From contig NZ_CTEN01000001.1 of assembly GCF_001375655.1 (NCBI RefSeq), positions 558,001 through 622,000 of the forward strand: a stretch of 64,000 nt of DNA. Reading direction: 5' to 3'. This DNA comes from Streptococcus varani (GTDB lineage: Bacteria > Bacillota > Bacilli > Lactobacillales > Streptococcaceae). The notes under the pieces were generated by a model. That model did no database searches, had not been told where the DNA came from, and saw only the letters and a program-made list of their open reading frames with translations. Below are positions 26,888 through 36,223 of this stretch, piece by piece (the first letter of the stretch is position 1; every line of letters begins with the position of its first letter). A program made the position numbers and the translations under genes.

Positions 26888-27718
26888 ATGAAAGAAAAAA
26901 GATTTTTAGCGGGTATAGGAATCCATATTTTCCTCGTTCTAGTGGCATTGGGAATGATTATTCCCTTTATCTGGATGGTCTTAACCTCATTCAAGACGGT
27001 AACAGAGTCCACACAAATGAATCCTTTCCATATTTTTCCAAATCAGTGGCAGGTAAAAAATTATACAGAGGTGATTCGTTCCAACAACTTTGTCCTTTTG
27101 TACTTTAATACCATTATGATGATGCTGTGGCGGATTGTCAGCTCTGTTCTATTCAGTGCCATGGCGGCCTATGCTTTTGCTCGCTTACGGTTTCCAGGGA
27201 AAAATTTCTTGTTTGGCTTAGTCCTATTTCAAATGATGGTACCGCCTCAGTTATTCGTTATTCCTCAATATTTGATGATCAATGACATGGGGATGCGCAA
27301 TTCAATTTTTGCCTTGGTCTTTCCAGGTTTGGTCTCTGCTTTTGGAACCTTTTTGCTACGACAATTTTTTGCAGGTTTGCCAAAAGAATTAGAGGAAGCT
27401 GCAGAATTGGATGGCTGTAACATCGGGCAAACATTTTTCAAAGTCATGTTGCCTTTGGCTAAATCAGGTTTGATTGCCCTAGGGATTTTCACAGCTCTCT
27501 TTGCCTTTAAGGATTTGCTTTGGCCCCTGGTTGTCAATTCCGAAGCAGATGCGGCAACCCTTTCCAGTGCCTTGTCTAAAATTCAGGGGGCTTATGCGGT
27601 CAATTATCCACAACTGATGGCTGCAAGTGTTCTGGCCATTTGGCCAATGGTGGTCATTTATATTCTATTCCAAAAACAATTTGTTCAAGGAATTGCAACA
27701 TCAGGTGGCAAGTTATAG
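26888..27718 (+). CDS. Sugar ABC transporter permease 2 (MalG/RafG-like)
   Basis: A 276-residue permease with six predicted membrane segments and an EAA loop, EEAAELDGCNIGQTFFKVML (about 168-187). It pairs with permease 1 to form the channel. The start at 26888 is chosen because GAGGAGAAG lies just upstream; the longer reading would overlap permease 1. It is followed after 9 bp by the alpha-galactosidase gene in the same operon. Confidence 0.9.
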   Translation: MKEKRFLAGIGIHIFLVLVALGMIIPFIWMVLTSFKTVTESTQMNPFHIFPNQWQVKNYTEVIRSNNFVLLYFNTIMMMLWRIVSSVLFSAMAAYAFARLRFPGKNFLFGLVLFQMMVPPQLFVIPQYLMINDMGMRNSIFALVFPGLVSAFGTFLLRQFFAGLPKELEEAAELDGCNIGQTFFKVMLPLAKSGLIALGIFTALFAFKDLLWPLVVNSEADAATLSSALSKIQGAYAVNYPQLMAASVLAIWPMVVIYILFQKQFVQGIATSGGKL

Positions 27719-27727
27719 GAGGTTAGT

Positions 27728-29941
27728 ATGGGAATTATTTTTAAGGAAGAGACAAGAGAGTTTCATCTCTTTAATCAGCACTTGAGTTATGTCTTGTGCG
27801 TCTTGCCCAACGGGCATATCGGGAATCTTTATTTCGGAAAACGTGTCAATCCAAAAGAATCCTATAACTACTTACTGGAAATGGGTAGTCGTCCGCTTAC
27901 CTCGTATGTTTTTGAGGATGATATGACCTTCTCACTTCAACACACCAGACAGGAATATGCCTGTTATGGTACGGGGGATTTTGCCCAGCCAGCTTTTATG
28001 ATTAAACAGCAGGATGGAAGTTGTCTGTCTCATTTTACCTTTGATTCGTTCAGGATTTTTTCTGGCAAGGAAAGCTTGAATGGCTTGCCTGCAACCTATG
28101 TAGAGGCTGAGGATGAAGCGACTTCGCTTGAAATCACCTTGCTCGATCGAGTGACAGAGACGCGCTTGTATTTGCTTTATACCATTTATGAGGAGCGTTC
28201 TGTTGTGACACGGAGTGCGCGTTTTGAGCAAGAGGGGAACCAATCTCTTGTTGTGACACGTGCTTTATCCATGAATCTTGATTTGCCGGATATGGACTAT
28301 GAATGGCTTCATTTGGATGGTGCCTGGAGTAGGGAGCGTCATGTAGAAACCAGTCGCTTACACCAAGGCGTTCAGTCTGTTTATAGTTTGAAGGGTGCTA
28401 GTAGTGCAGAGCACAATCCTTTTATTGCTTTGAAGCGTCCAGGTGCAGATGAACACCAGGGCGAGGTTTTAGGATTTTCTCTGGTTTACAGTGGGAATTT
28501 TCTAGCTCAAGTGGATGTATCCCCTTATCATCAGACACGAGTCAGCATGGGGATTCATCCAGAGCGCTTTGAATGGACTTTAGAAAAAGGAGACAGCTTC
28601 CAAACACCAGAAGTGGTGATGGTTTATAGTGACGCTGGTCTGAATCAGATGAGCCAAACCTATCATTCTCTCTATCAAAAACGCTTGGCTAGAGGGATGT
28701 GGCGGGATAAGGAGCGACCTATTTTACTTAATAACTGGGAGGCTATGACCTTTGATTTTGATGAAGAACGAATCTTGACGCTGGCTAGTAAGGCGGCAGA
28801 TGTCGGAGTGGAACTCTTTGTCATGGATGATGGCTGGTTTGGTAAGCGAAATCATGACCGAGCAGGTCTGGGAGATTGGACTGTCAATCGGGAAAAATTA
28901 CCCCAAGGTCTGACAGGCATTATTGAGAAAGTTCATGCTATGGGCATGCGCTTTGGTTTATGGATAGAACCAGAGATGGTCAATAAGGATAGCGATTTGT
29001 ACCGAAAGCATCCGGATTGGATTTTCCATCATCCAAGGCGTAGTCAATCGCATGGCAGACACCAGTTTACCCTTGATTTTTCAAGAGAAGAAGTCTATCA
29101 AAATATCTACCAACAATTGCGCCGTTTATTGAGTGAACAGGACATTGACTATATCAAGTGGGACATGAACCGCTATATGACAGAGGTCTTCAGCCTGACA
29201 CAAGCAAGTCAGCATCAAGGGGAAATATTCCACCGCTATATCCTTAATGTCTACCGTTTGTATGAACAATTGACGACAGAATTTCCGCATATTCTTTTTG
29301 AATCCTGTTCCAGTGGGGGTGCGCGTTTTGATCCAGGTATGCTTCATTATGCACCACAAACCTGGACCAGTGATGACACGGATGCTTTTGAGCGTATTGC
29401 TATCCAATATGGAACTTCGATGGTCTACCCCTTGTCTGCTATGGGAAGCCATATTTCAGAGGTCCCTAACCAGCAAGTGCACCGTATAACGCCCCTATCC
29501 ACGCGGGCGAATGTTGCTTATTTTGGAGCATTTGGCTATGAACTAGATTTATCCGAGTTGACTGAGAAAGAGTTGGAAGAGGTCAAAGAGCAAATTGCCT
29601 TTTATAAAGAAGCTCGTACAAGTTTCCAATATGGAACGTTTAGTCGATTGCTTAGTCCTTTCGAGGGAAACTATACTGCCTGGCAGGTGGTTTCGCAAGA
29701 TCAAAAAGAAGTCTTTGTCGGTGTTTACCGAGGACTCTTGCGCGTGAATGAGGGCAACTATCGCCTCTATCTAAGAGGATTGGAAAGGGATACTTTTTAT
29801 CGTCTAGATGGCGATAAAGTCTATTCAGGAGCCTCACTCATGCATGCAGGTTTACCACTTTCGACCGAGGATTTTGACGCAGGAACTAGGGATTTTACGT
29901 CAAAACTCTATCGCTTGGAAAAAATAGAGTCATATGAATGA
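27728..29941 (+). CDS. aga: Alpha-galactosidase (GH36)
   Basis: A 737-residue GH36 alpha-galactosidase of full length. The N-terminal beta-sandwich covers about 1-320. The barrel begins with LLNNWEAMTFDFDE; FVMDDGWFGKR (about 361-371) and YIKWDMNRYM carry the substrate-binding and nucleophile Asp (about 479), and SDDTDAFER holds the acid/base Asp (about 549). It removes alpha-1,6-linked galactose from melibiose, raffinose or stachyose. No signal peptide is present, so it acts in the cytosol on imported sugar. The start follows AGGAGG. Confidence 0.95.
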   Translation: MGIIFKEETREFHLFNQHLSYVLCVLPNGHIGNLYFGKRVNPKESYNYLLEMGSRPLTSYVFEDDMTFSLQHTRQEYACYGTGDFAQPAFMIKQQDGSCLSHFTFDSFRIFSGKESLNGLPATYVEAEDEATSLEITLLDRVTETRLYLLYTIYEERSVVTRSARFEQEGNQSLVVTRALSMNLDLPDMDYEWLHLDGAWSRERHVETSRLHQGVQSVYSLKGASSAEHNPFIALKRPGADEHQGEVLGFSLVYSGNFLAQVDVSPYHQTRVSMGIHPERFEWTLEKGDSFQTPEVVMVYSDAGLNQMSQTYHSLYQKRLARGMWRDKERPILLNNWEAMTFDFDEERILTLASKAADVGVELFVMDDGWFGKRNHDRAGLGDWTVNREKLPQGLTGIIEKVHAMGMRFGLWIEPEMVNKDSDLYRKHPDWIFHHPRRSQSHGRHQFTLDFSREEVYQNIYQQLRRLLSEQDIDYIKWDMNRYMTEVFSLTQASQHQGEIFHRYILNVYRLYEQLTTEFPHILFESCSSGGARFDPGMLHYAPQTWTSDDTDAFERIAIQYGTSMVYPLSAMGSHISEVPNQQVHRITPLSTRANVAYFGAFGYELDLSELTEKELEEVKEQIAFYKEARTSFQYGTFSRLLSPFEGNYTAWQVVSQDQKEVFVGVYRGLLRVNEGNYRLYLRGLERDTFYRLDGDKVYSGASLMHAGLPLSTEDFDAGTRDFTSKLYRLEKIESYE

Positions 29942-29951
29942 ATCTTGATTG

Positions 29952-30011
29952 GTTGTTACTATCGGCAGGTCATACTCCAATTAAGAGGAATGTATTTCCT
30001 TTTATTTCCAA
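29952..30011. repeat. 60-bp dispersed repeat, copy B
   Basis: An ungapped match to 6623-6682, about 77% identical, located just after the alpha-galactosidase stop codon and before its terminator. Confidence 0.5.
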
Positions 30012-30095
30012 GTTTAATATGTTTTTAATCTATTTTAGTTCGAACGTTCTCTATTCGTTTGGATATGGTTAGAAAGCAATCTTTTCAAAAACAAT

Positions 30096-30145
30096 AAAAA
30101 CTTCTAAGGCGACCAATAGATGGATTTGGCTTTAGAAGTTTTTTT
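30096..30145 (+). terminator. Terminator of the alpha-galactoside operon, interrupted by IS1167-like copy 2
   Basis: The arms AAAAACTTCTAAGGC and GCTTTAGAAGTTTTTTT form a strong hairpin. The IS inserted within its T tract. Confidence 0.85.
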
Positions 30146-30146
30146 A

Positions 30147-31562
30147 GGCTCTATAATTTCTGTAGTGGGTAAGACCACTATGGAGGTTATGGAGCCTTTT
30201 TGAGTGTATACAAAAAGTCCCATATGACCTATAATGAAAAGCGACAAAACCATCATTTTAGAAAGACTCATATGGAACAATTTGATTTTATCACAAACTT
30301 ACTTGGAATAAAAGACCCTAATATCACCATTTCAGATTATGTGGACGCTGGAACTCATAAAGAAGTCATCGCTAAACTTGACTATCCGGCTCCTAAATGC
30401 CACAACTGTCATGGTCAGATGGCTAAATATGACCTCCAAAAAGAATCTAAAATCCCCTATCTGGAATGTGCTGGATATAAGACCTTAATTCGTTTAAGGA
30501 AACGTCGTTTTCGTTGTCAGGATTGCGGAAAAATAGCTGTCGCAGAAACTACTCTGGTCAAGAAGAATCATCAAATACCAGCTATTGTTAGCCAGAAGAT
30601 TGCTCAAAAGCTGATTGAGAAAGCTTCTATGACAGACATCGCTGAATGCTTGGCCGTATCCACTTCAACAGTCATTCGCAAACTCAAGGAGTTCCAATTC
30701 AAGACTGACCTAACTTGGCTCCCAGCTCACATGAGCTGGGATGAATATAGTTTCAAGAAGGGCAAAATGAGCTTCATCGCACAAGATTTTGACTCGCTTA
30801 CTATCTTAGCTATTCTAGATGGACGAACACAAACGACCATTCGCAATCACTTCCTCCGCTATTCCAGACAGGTGAGAAACCGAGTCAAAGTCATCACTAT
30901 GGACATGTTTAGTCCTTACTACGATATCGCTAAAAAATTATTTCCAAACGCTAAAATTGTCCTCGATCGCTTTCATATCGTCCAACATATGAGTCGGGCC
31001 ATGAACCATCTGCGCATCCAAATCATGAAGCAGTTTGACAGAAAATCTCATGAATACAAGGCGCTAAAAAGCTACTGGAAACTCATTCAACAGGATAGCC
31101 GTAAACTCAGCGATAAACGCTTTTATCGCCCTACTTTTCGGATGCATTTAACCAACAAAGAGATTCTTAAAAAACTACTTTCTTACTCGCAGGAACTTCG
31201 AGAACACTATGAACTTTACCAACTATTGCTTTTTCATTTTCAAAAGAAGCAAGCTGAACATTTCTTTGACCTCATTGAGGAGCTGCTTCCCAGCGTAAAT
31301 CCCATCTTTCAAACTATTTTTAAAACCTTTTTGAAGGATAAGGACAAGATCATTAACGCATTAGAACTCCCCTATTCAAACGCCAAACTAGACGCTACTA
31401 ACAACCTCATCAAAGTCATTAAGCGTAATGCCTTTGGTTTCCGGAACTTTGACAACTTTAAATTAAGAATTCTCATCGCTTTGAACATCAAAAAGAAGAG
31501 AACCAAGTTGGTCCTCTCCAGGTTATGACTTTTCAGCAACCCACTACAGTTGACAAAGAGCC
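30147..31562 (+). mobile_element. IS1167-like element (ISL3 family), copy 2
   Basis: 1416 bp with the same imperfect 24-bp inverted repeats as copy 1. It is flanked on both sides by TTTTTTTA (30139-30146 and 31563-31570), an 8-bp target duplication as expected for ISL3 elements. It lies between the alpha-galactoside operon and scrR and breaks no coding sequence. Confidence 0.95.
30272..31528 (+). CDS. IS1167-like transposase (ISL3 family), copy 2
   Basis: An intact 418-residue transposase (start MEQFDFITNLLG; open 24 codons further upstream). It differs from copy 1 in a handful of residues, for example AETTLVKKNHQIPAIVSQK against AETSLVKKNHQIPAIVNHK. All catalytic and zinc-binding motifs are present. 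Together with its clean target duplication this suggests a recent insertion by an active element. Confidence 0.93.
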   Translation: MEQFDFITNLLGIKDPNITISDYVDAGTHKEVIAKLDYPAPKCHNCHGQMAKYDLQKESKIPYLECAGYKTLIRLRKRRFRCQDCGKIAVAETTLVKKNHQIPAIVSQKIAQKLIEKASMTDIAECLAVSTSTVIRKLKEFQFKTDLTWLPAHMSWDEYSFKKGKMSFIAQDFDSLTILAILDGRTQTTIRNHFLRYSRQVRNRVKVITMDMFSPYYDIAKKLFPNAKIVLDRFHIVQHMSRAMNHLRIQIMKQFDRKSHEYKALKSYWKLIQQDSRKLSDKRFYRPTFRMHLTNKEILKKLLSYSQELREHYELYQLLLFHFQKKQAEHFFDLIEELLPSVNPIFQTIFKTFLKDKDKIINALELPYSNAKLDATNNLIKVIKRNAFGFRNFDNFKLRILIALNIKKKRTKLVLSRL

Positions 31563-31603
31563 TTTTTTTATATGTTTTGTTCAAGTGACCGTTTTGATCC
31601 TTT

Positions 31604-32572
31604 TTAAATACTATTTCCTGAGAGAAGGGCGATGGGCAAGATATAGTCTTTTTGCGTCTTTTCACCCTCTATTTTTTTAAGTAAGACCTCAACTGTAAGA
31701 CTGGCAATTTCTTTTAGAGGTTGTTTAATGGTTGTCAGTTGGGGATAGTAATTCTCCACAAAGGTTGTACCATCATAACCGATAATCTTGATGTCTTCAG
31801 GAATTTGAAAACCAAGTTGGTTGGCTGTTTTGATGGTCAAAATAGCTGTTAAATCATCGGATACAAAAATTCCATCGGGCTGGTAATTGGAGATGATGGA
31901 TTTGATTTCCATTTCGCGACGCATGATAGACAGATTGTTTGGAACACGGACAACTTGGGAAGGAAAGTTCTTCATCTGGTAGGAGAAGCCCAATTGACGC
32001 AAACCAGTCGGAGAGTCAGAATCATCCTTACCAGTAATCATAATGATATTTTTGCAGCCATGTTTTTGTAGGGTGGAAGCAGCCAATTTTCCTCCCTCAA
32101 AGTTATCTGAAGAAATAATTGGAATATTTGGGGCTAAGTTTCGGTCAAAGGCAATAATAGGAGCTTCTACTTTTTCATAGTCATCAATACCTAGGTTGTG
32201 ACTGGAGGAGATGATACCATCCACTTGGTTGGCAGAGAGCATCTCCAAGTATTCTCTTTCCTTGATAGGATTGCTTTCACTGTTGCAAATAATGGTTTTG
32301 TAACCACGTTCAAACAGTTCAATTTCCAGATGTTCAATCAACTCTGCATAGAAAATATTTGAAATATTAGGGAAAATAAGGCCGATTAGTTTGGCTGATT
32401 TTCCTTGTAGACTACGTGCTAGATTGTTGGGCTTGTAAGCTAACTGACGCATAGCCGACTCTACCTTGTCAATTGTCTTTTGGGAAAGGTAGCCTTTTTT
32501 ATTGATGACTCGGGAAACAGTTGTTGGGCTGACTCCAGCTAATTCTGCGACGTCTGTTAATTTCGCTACCAT
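31604..32572 (-). CDS. scrR: LacI-family sucrose operon repressor
   Basis: A 322-residue LacI/GalR repressor. The helix-turn-helix and hinge are at the N-terminus (LTDVAELAGVSPTTVSRVIN, residues 5-24), and the effector domain begins LIGLIFPNISNIFYAELIE. It follows scrB by 1 bp in the same direction, the usual scrB-scrR arrangement of streptococci, so it should repress sucrose uptake and hydrolysis genes in the absence of sugar. Its stop lies 33 bp from the IS target duplication, so the IS has left the gene whole. Confidence 0.92.
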   Translation of the reverse strand: MVAKLTDVAELAGVSPTTVSRVINKKGYLSQKTIDKVESAMRQLAYKPNNLARSLQGKSAKLIGLIFPNISNIFYAELIEHLEIELFERGYKTIICNSESNPIKEREYLEMLSANQVDGIISSSHNLGIDDYEKVEAPIIAFDRNLAPNIPIISSDNFEGGKLAASTLQKHGCKNIIMITGKDDSDSPTGLRQLGFSYQMKNFPSQVVRVPNNLSIMRREMEIKSIISNYQPDGIFVSDDLTAILTIKTANQLGFQIPEDIKIIGYDGTTFVENYYPQLTTIKQPLKEIASLTVEVLLKKIEGEKTQKDYILPIALLSGNSI

Positions 32573-32573
32573 A

Positions 32574-34010
32574 TTAGTTTAACTCAAAGTACTGACCATC
32601 CACTTGTCCAGTAAGAACATGGATACCACTTTGTCCTTCTTCAGGGAAGATGCGGCTGGTAAATACTTTTTCTCCTTTATTAATAAAAATTTCCACGACG
32701 GATTTATCAACAAAAATCCGAGCGGTCGTCTCTTTGGCATCGATTGAGCATTCACGGATTGTGCCAAAGTCGGTAGCAAAGGGTAGCCCAGCTTTACTGC
32801 GATCCAAGCGAACCTTGCCGACATTGGTATCAATGGTTAACTTTAATCCATTGCCTTTCTGATCGGCAAATAGTAGAAGTTGGCTAACTTGATTTGCAGG
32901 GAAATGCAAGTCTAATTCATAGGTATTGTTGGTTGCGTCTTTATCAGCAAATGCTTCTTGGCTAGAGCGAAGAGAAGTGATAGCTTCAACAGGATATTGA
33001 TAAAGCTTTCCATCTTTGATAGACAATTCTTTAACCAAGCTCATAGCACCTTGGTAATCAAAGTCATCGGTTGGATATTCCACATCTGGAAGACCAATCC
33101 AGCTGACAATCAGGCTGCGTCCATCTGGAGCATTAAACCCTTGCGTGGCATAGGCTTCAAATCCATAATCGAGGTTGAGGATTTCTGAAGGGGAGACTAA
33201 TTCAGGTTTTTCTGTGTCAAACGATTGACAGATTTTATAAGTATTGGGATAAATGTTACCATAGTTTAACTCGGATTTGTCCAAACCTTGTGGGCTATAT
33301 AAGAGAACTGGTCGATTATTTACAAAAACTAAGTTAGGACATTCGATCATATACTCTGAACCGGTTCCGCCAAATTCCAAATCTCCTACCAAGACCCAGT
33401 TCTTCACATCGTTATCGACGGCTTTATAAAGTTTGATAAAGCCTTTTTTATCAAGAGATTGGGCCCCAACAATGGCGTAGAATTGTCCTTCATAATCAAA
33501 GATTTGTGGGTCACGGAAATGTTCTGTAACATCTTTTGGTTGCTGAATAAGGACTTGGTCGAATTTTTCAATTTTACCGTCTTTGTCCATCCAAGCACCA
33601 ATTTGCAAGGGATCGCGGACCCAGTTTTCATCTCGGACATTGCCTGTGTAGAATAAAAAAAGTTTGCCGTCGACTTCGTAGGCAGATCCAGAGTAGGCTC
33701 CGTGGCTATCGTGAGCATGGTCTGGAAGCAAACGAGTCTCAGTTTCGGTGAAATGGACTAGATCCTCAGATTCTGTATGCACCCATTGCTTCAAACCGTG
33801 ACCGGGGCCAAAAGGCCAATTTTGATAAAAGAGACTGAATTTCCCATTGAAGTAGGAAAATCCATTTGGGTCATTTAAGAGACCGGTTTTGGGCTCAATA
33901 TGATAAGTAGTATGCCATGGGGATTTGGCTACATTTTCCTTGATTTGCTTGATTTCCTCGTCGGTCCAGTCAGCATAAGCCCGGTAACGTATTTCTTGAG
34001 CGATTGGCAT
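32574..34010 (-). CDS. scrB: Sucrose-6-phosphate hydrolase (GH32)
   Basis: A 478-residue GH32 enzyme. The nucleophile motif is LLNDPNGFSYFNG (about 44-56), the RDP motif is HFRDPQIFDYEG (about 164-175) and the acid/base Glu is in YMIECPNLVFV (about 223). It splits sucrose-6-phosphate, delivered by the PTS, into glucose-6-phosphate and fructose. The ending is a beta-sandwich with DKSVVEIFINKG. It is divergent from scrA across an operator region and is followed by scrR. Confidence 0.95.
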   Translation of the reverse strand: MPIAQEIRYRAYADWTDEEIKQIKENVAKSPWHTTYHIEPKTGLLNDPNGFSYFNGKFSLFYQNWPFGPGHGLKQWVHTESEDLVHFTETETRLLPDHAHDSHGAYSGSAYEVDGKLFLFYTGNVRDENWVRDPLQIGAWMDKDGKIEKFDQVLIQQPKDVTEHFRDPQIFDYEGQFYAIVGAQSLDKKGFIKLYKAVDNDVKNWVLVGDLEFGGTGSEYMIECPNLVFVNNRPVLLYSPQGLDKSELNYGNIYPNTYKICQSFDTEKPELVSPSEILNLDYGFEAYATQGFNAPDGRSLIVSWIGLPDVEYPTDDFDYQGAMSLVKELSIKDGKLYQYPVEAITSLRSSQEAFADKDATNNTYELDLHFPANQVSQLLLFADQKGNGLKLTIDTNVGKVRLDRSKAGLPFATDFGTIRECSIDAKETTARIFVDKSVVEIFINKGEKVFTSRIFPEEGQSGIHVLTGQVDGQYFELN

Positions 34011-34046
34011 AAGGTTCTCCCGTTCATAGTATTCTCACTATATATA

Positions 34047-34137
34047 GTAAACGTTTTCGTTTGAAAAATCAATGGTTTACCATAAAAAATAAAAAATTCT
34101 GCAAAACGTTTGACATAAAAATAAAAAATGATATAAT
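34047..34137. promoter_or_regulatory. scrB-scrA divergent control region with ScrR-type operators
   Basis: GTAAACGTTTTCGTTTGA (34047-34064) and TGCAAAACGTTTGACA (34100-34115) are LacI-type half-palindromes around a central CG. The second overlaps the -35 of the scrA promoter, TTGACA (34110-34115), followed by a 16-bp spacer and TATAAT (34132-34137) with TGA before it. Confidence 0.75.
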
Positions 34138-34196
34138 GAAAACATAGAAAGTACTGAAAACACTTTCAAAGAAAAATATTTAAGGAGATTTTGCAA

Positions 34197-36128
34197 ATGA
34201 CGAATACTGAAATTGCAAAGAAAGTCATCGATGCCCTTGGTGGAGTTGAGAATGTCAATAGCGTAGCTCACTGTGCGACTCGCCTTCGTGTCATGGTAAA
34301 AGATGAATCAATTATCGATAAGGAAACTGTTGAAGATATTGAAAAAGTACAGGGTGCTTTCTTCAACTCTGGTCAATACCAAATTATTTTTGGTACTGGT
34401 ACTGTTAACAAAATTTATGATGAAGTGGTAGCACTTGGTTTGCCAACTTCTACTAAAGCTGAAATGAAGGCTGAGGCTGCGAAACAAGGAAACTTCTTCC
34501 AACGCGCTATCCGTACATTCGGTGATGTCTTTGTTCCAATCATTCCTGCGATTGTAGCAACTGGTCTCTTTATGGGTCTTCGTGGTCTTCTGGCTGCGGT
34601 TGGCTATGAGTTGCCAGGGGATCTTCTTGTTTATTCACAAATCTTAACTGATACAGCCTTTATCGTCTTGCCAGCTTTGGTAGTATGGTCAACCTTCCGT
34701 GTCTTTGGAGGAAACCAAACCATCGGTATCGTTCTCGGTATGATGCTGATTGCTGGTCAATTGCCAAATGCGTGGGCAGTAGCTTCTGGAGCGGATGTTA
34801 ATCCAACTATTTTCTTTGGTTTCATCCCTGTTGTGGGCTTGCAAGGTTCAGTTTTACCAGCCTTTATCATTGGTTTGATTGGTGCACACTTCGAGAAAGC
34901 TGTCCGTAAAGTGGTTCCCGAAGTCCTTGACCTCTTGGTAACACCATTTGTAACACTTTTCGTAATGTCTATCCTTGGTCTCTTTGTCATTGGTCCAGTT
35001 TTCCACGTTGTTGAAGAGTATATCTTGGCAGGGACACAAGCTATCTTACACTTACCATTTGGTTTGGGTGGACTTCTTATCGGTGGTGTTCACCAAGTTA
35101 TCGTCGTATCAGGTGTTCATCATATCTTCAACTTCCTTGAAGCACAATTGGTTGCCAACACTGGTGCTAACCCATTCAACGCCATTATCACTGCTGCGAT
35201 GACGGCACAAGGTGCAGCAACGGTTGCCGTTGGTGTGAAAACGAAGAATCCTAAATTAAAAGCTCTTGCTTTCCCAGCTGCCCTTTCAGCTTTCTTGGGT
35301 ATTACTGAGCCAGCTATCTTCGGTGTCAACTTGCGCTTCCGTAAACCATTTGTCCTTTCATTGATTGCTGGTGCTATCGGTGGTGCCTTTGCATCCATCC
35401 TCGGTCTTGCTGGTACAGGTATGGGTGTGACCATTATTCCTGGTTTGACTCTTTACGCAGGTAATGGTCAATTGATTCAATATATCCTTATGGTTGGCGT
35501 ATCCTTCGCACTTGGTTTTGCTCTTACCTATATGTTTGGTTTTGAAGATGAGGTGACAACAAAGGAAGATGATGAACTTACCCGTACATTGGCAAAAACC
35601 ACTATTGTGGGCGCAGCTGCTACTGCTTATGCTGATTCAAAAGAAAAGAGAACAACTCCGTTGGTTGAAGTAGCAGAAGAAGTTCTTCTATCCCCACTTT
35701 CAGGTGAGGTTGTTGCTCTTGAAGCTGTCAACGATCCAGTCTTCTCATCTGGAGCAATGGGGAAAGGTCTTGCCATCAAACCATCTGAAGGAACTGTTTA
35801 TGCCCCTGCAGATGCAGAAGTTACCATTGCATTTGAAACAGGTCATGCTTATGGCTTGAAAACAGCATCTGGTGCCGAATTGTTAATTCACATCGGTATT
35901 GATACAGTAACGATGAACGGTAACGGTTTTGAAAAATTGGTTGTCGCAGGCGACAAGGTAACAGCTGGTACACCGCTTGCTAGATTTGATGCAGTCAAAA
36001 TTGCTGAAGCAGGTTTGGATGACACGACTATGGTGATCCTAACCAACACAGGTGACTTCACAACTGTTGATGCCTTGGCTCAAGGAATGATTGCACATGG
36101 TGCTGATTTTCTTAAAGTTGTAAAATAA
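34197..36128 (+). CDS. scrA: Sucrose-specific PTS transporter EIIBCA
   Basis: A 643-residue three-domain PTS permease. EIIB occupies about 1-80 with the phosphorylated Cys26 (SVAHCATRLRVM). EIIC covers about 105-450 with ten or so membrane segments, including SALVVWSTF-like and HIFNFLEAQLVANTG regions. EIIA covers about 485-640 with the phosphorylated His565 in LLIHIGIDTV. It imports sucrose as sucrose-6-phosphate for ScrB. The start at 34197 is preferred over the TTG at 34191, because AAGGAG then lies nine bases upstream. Confidence 0.94.
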   Translation: MTNTEIAKKVIDALGGVENVNSVAHCATRLRVMVKDESIIDKETVEDIEKVQGAFFNSGQYQIIFGTGTVNKIYDEVVALGLPTSTKAEMKAEAAKQGNFFQRAIRTFGDVFVPIIPAIVATGLFMGLRGLLAAVGYELPGDLLVYSQILTDTAFIVLPALVVWSTFRVFGGNQTIGIVLGMMLIAGQLPNAWAVASGADVNPTIFFGFIPVVGLQGSVLPAFIIGLIGAHFEKAVRKVVPEVLDLLVTPFVTLFVMSILGLFVIGPVFHVVEEYILAGTQAILHLPFGLGGLLIGGVHQVIVVSGVHHIFNFLEAQLVANTGANPFNAIITAAMTAQGAATVAVGVKTKNPKLKALAFPAALSAFLGITEPAIFGVNLRFRKPFVLSLIAGAIGGAFASILGLAGTGMGVTIIPGLTLYAGNGQLIQYILMVGVSFALGFALTYMFGFEDEVTTKEDDELTRTLAKTTIVGAAATAYADSKEKRTTPLVEVAEEVLLSPLSGEVVALEAVNDPVFSSGAMGKGLAIKPSEGTVYAPADAEVTIAFETGHAYGLKTASGAELLIHIGIDTVTMNGNGFEKLVVAGDKVTAGTPLARFDAVKIAEAGLDDTTMVILTNTGDFTTVDALAQGMIAHGADFLKVVK

Positions 36129-36133
36129 TTGAA

Positions 36134-36176
36134 AAAAAAGAGAAGAAAGAGGCAATTTGCCTTTTTCTTCTCTTTT
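36134..36176 (+). terminator. scrA terminator
   Basis: AAAAGAGAAGAAAGAGGC / GCCTTTTTCTTCTCTTTT, a very strong stem with A/T ends, between scrA and scrK. Confidence 0.85.
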
Positions 36177-36223
36177 AGTCTATGCTATAATGGAATAAAT
36201 AATTGACTAAAGAGAGGTCCAAT

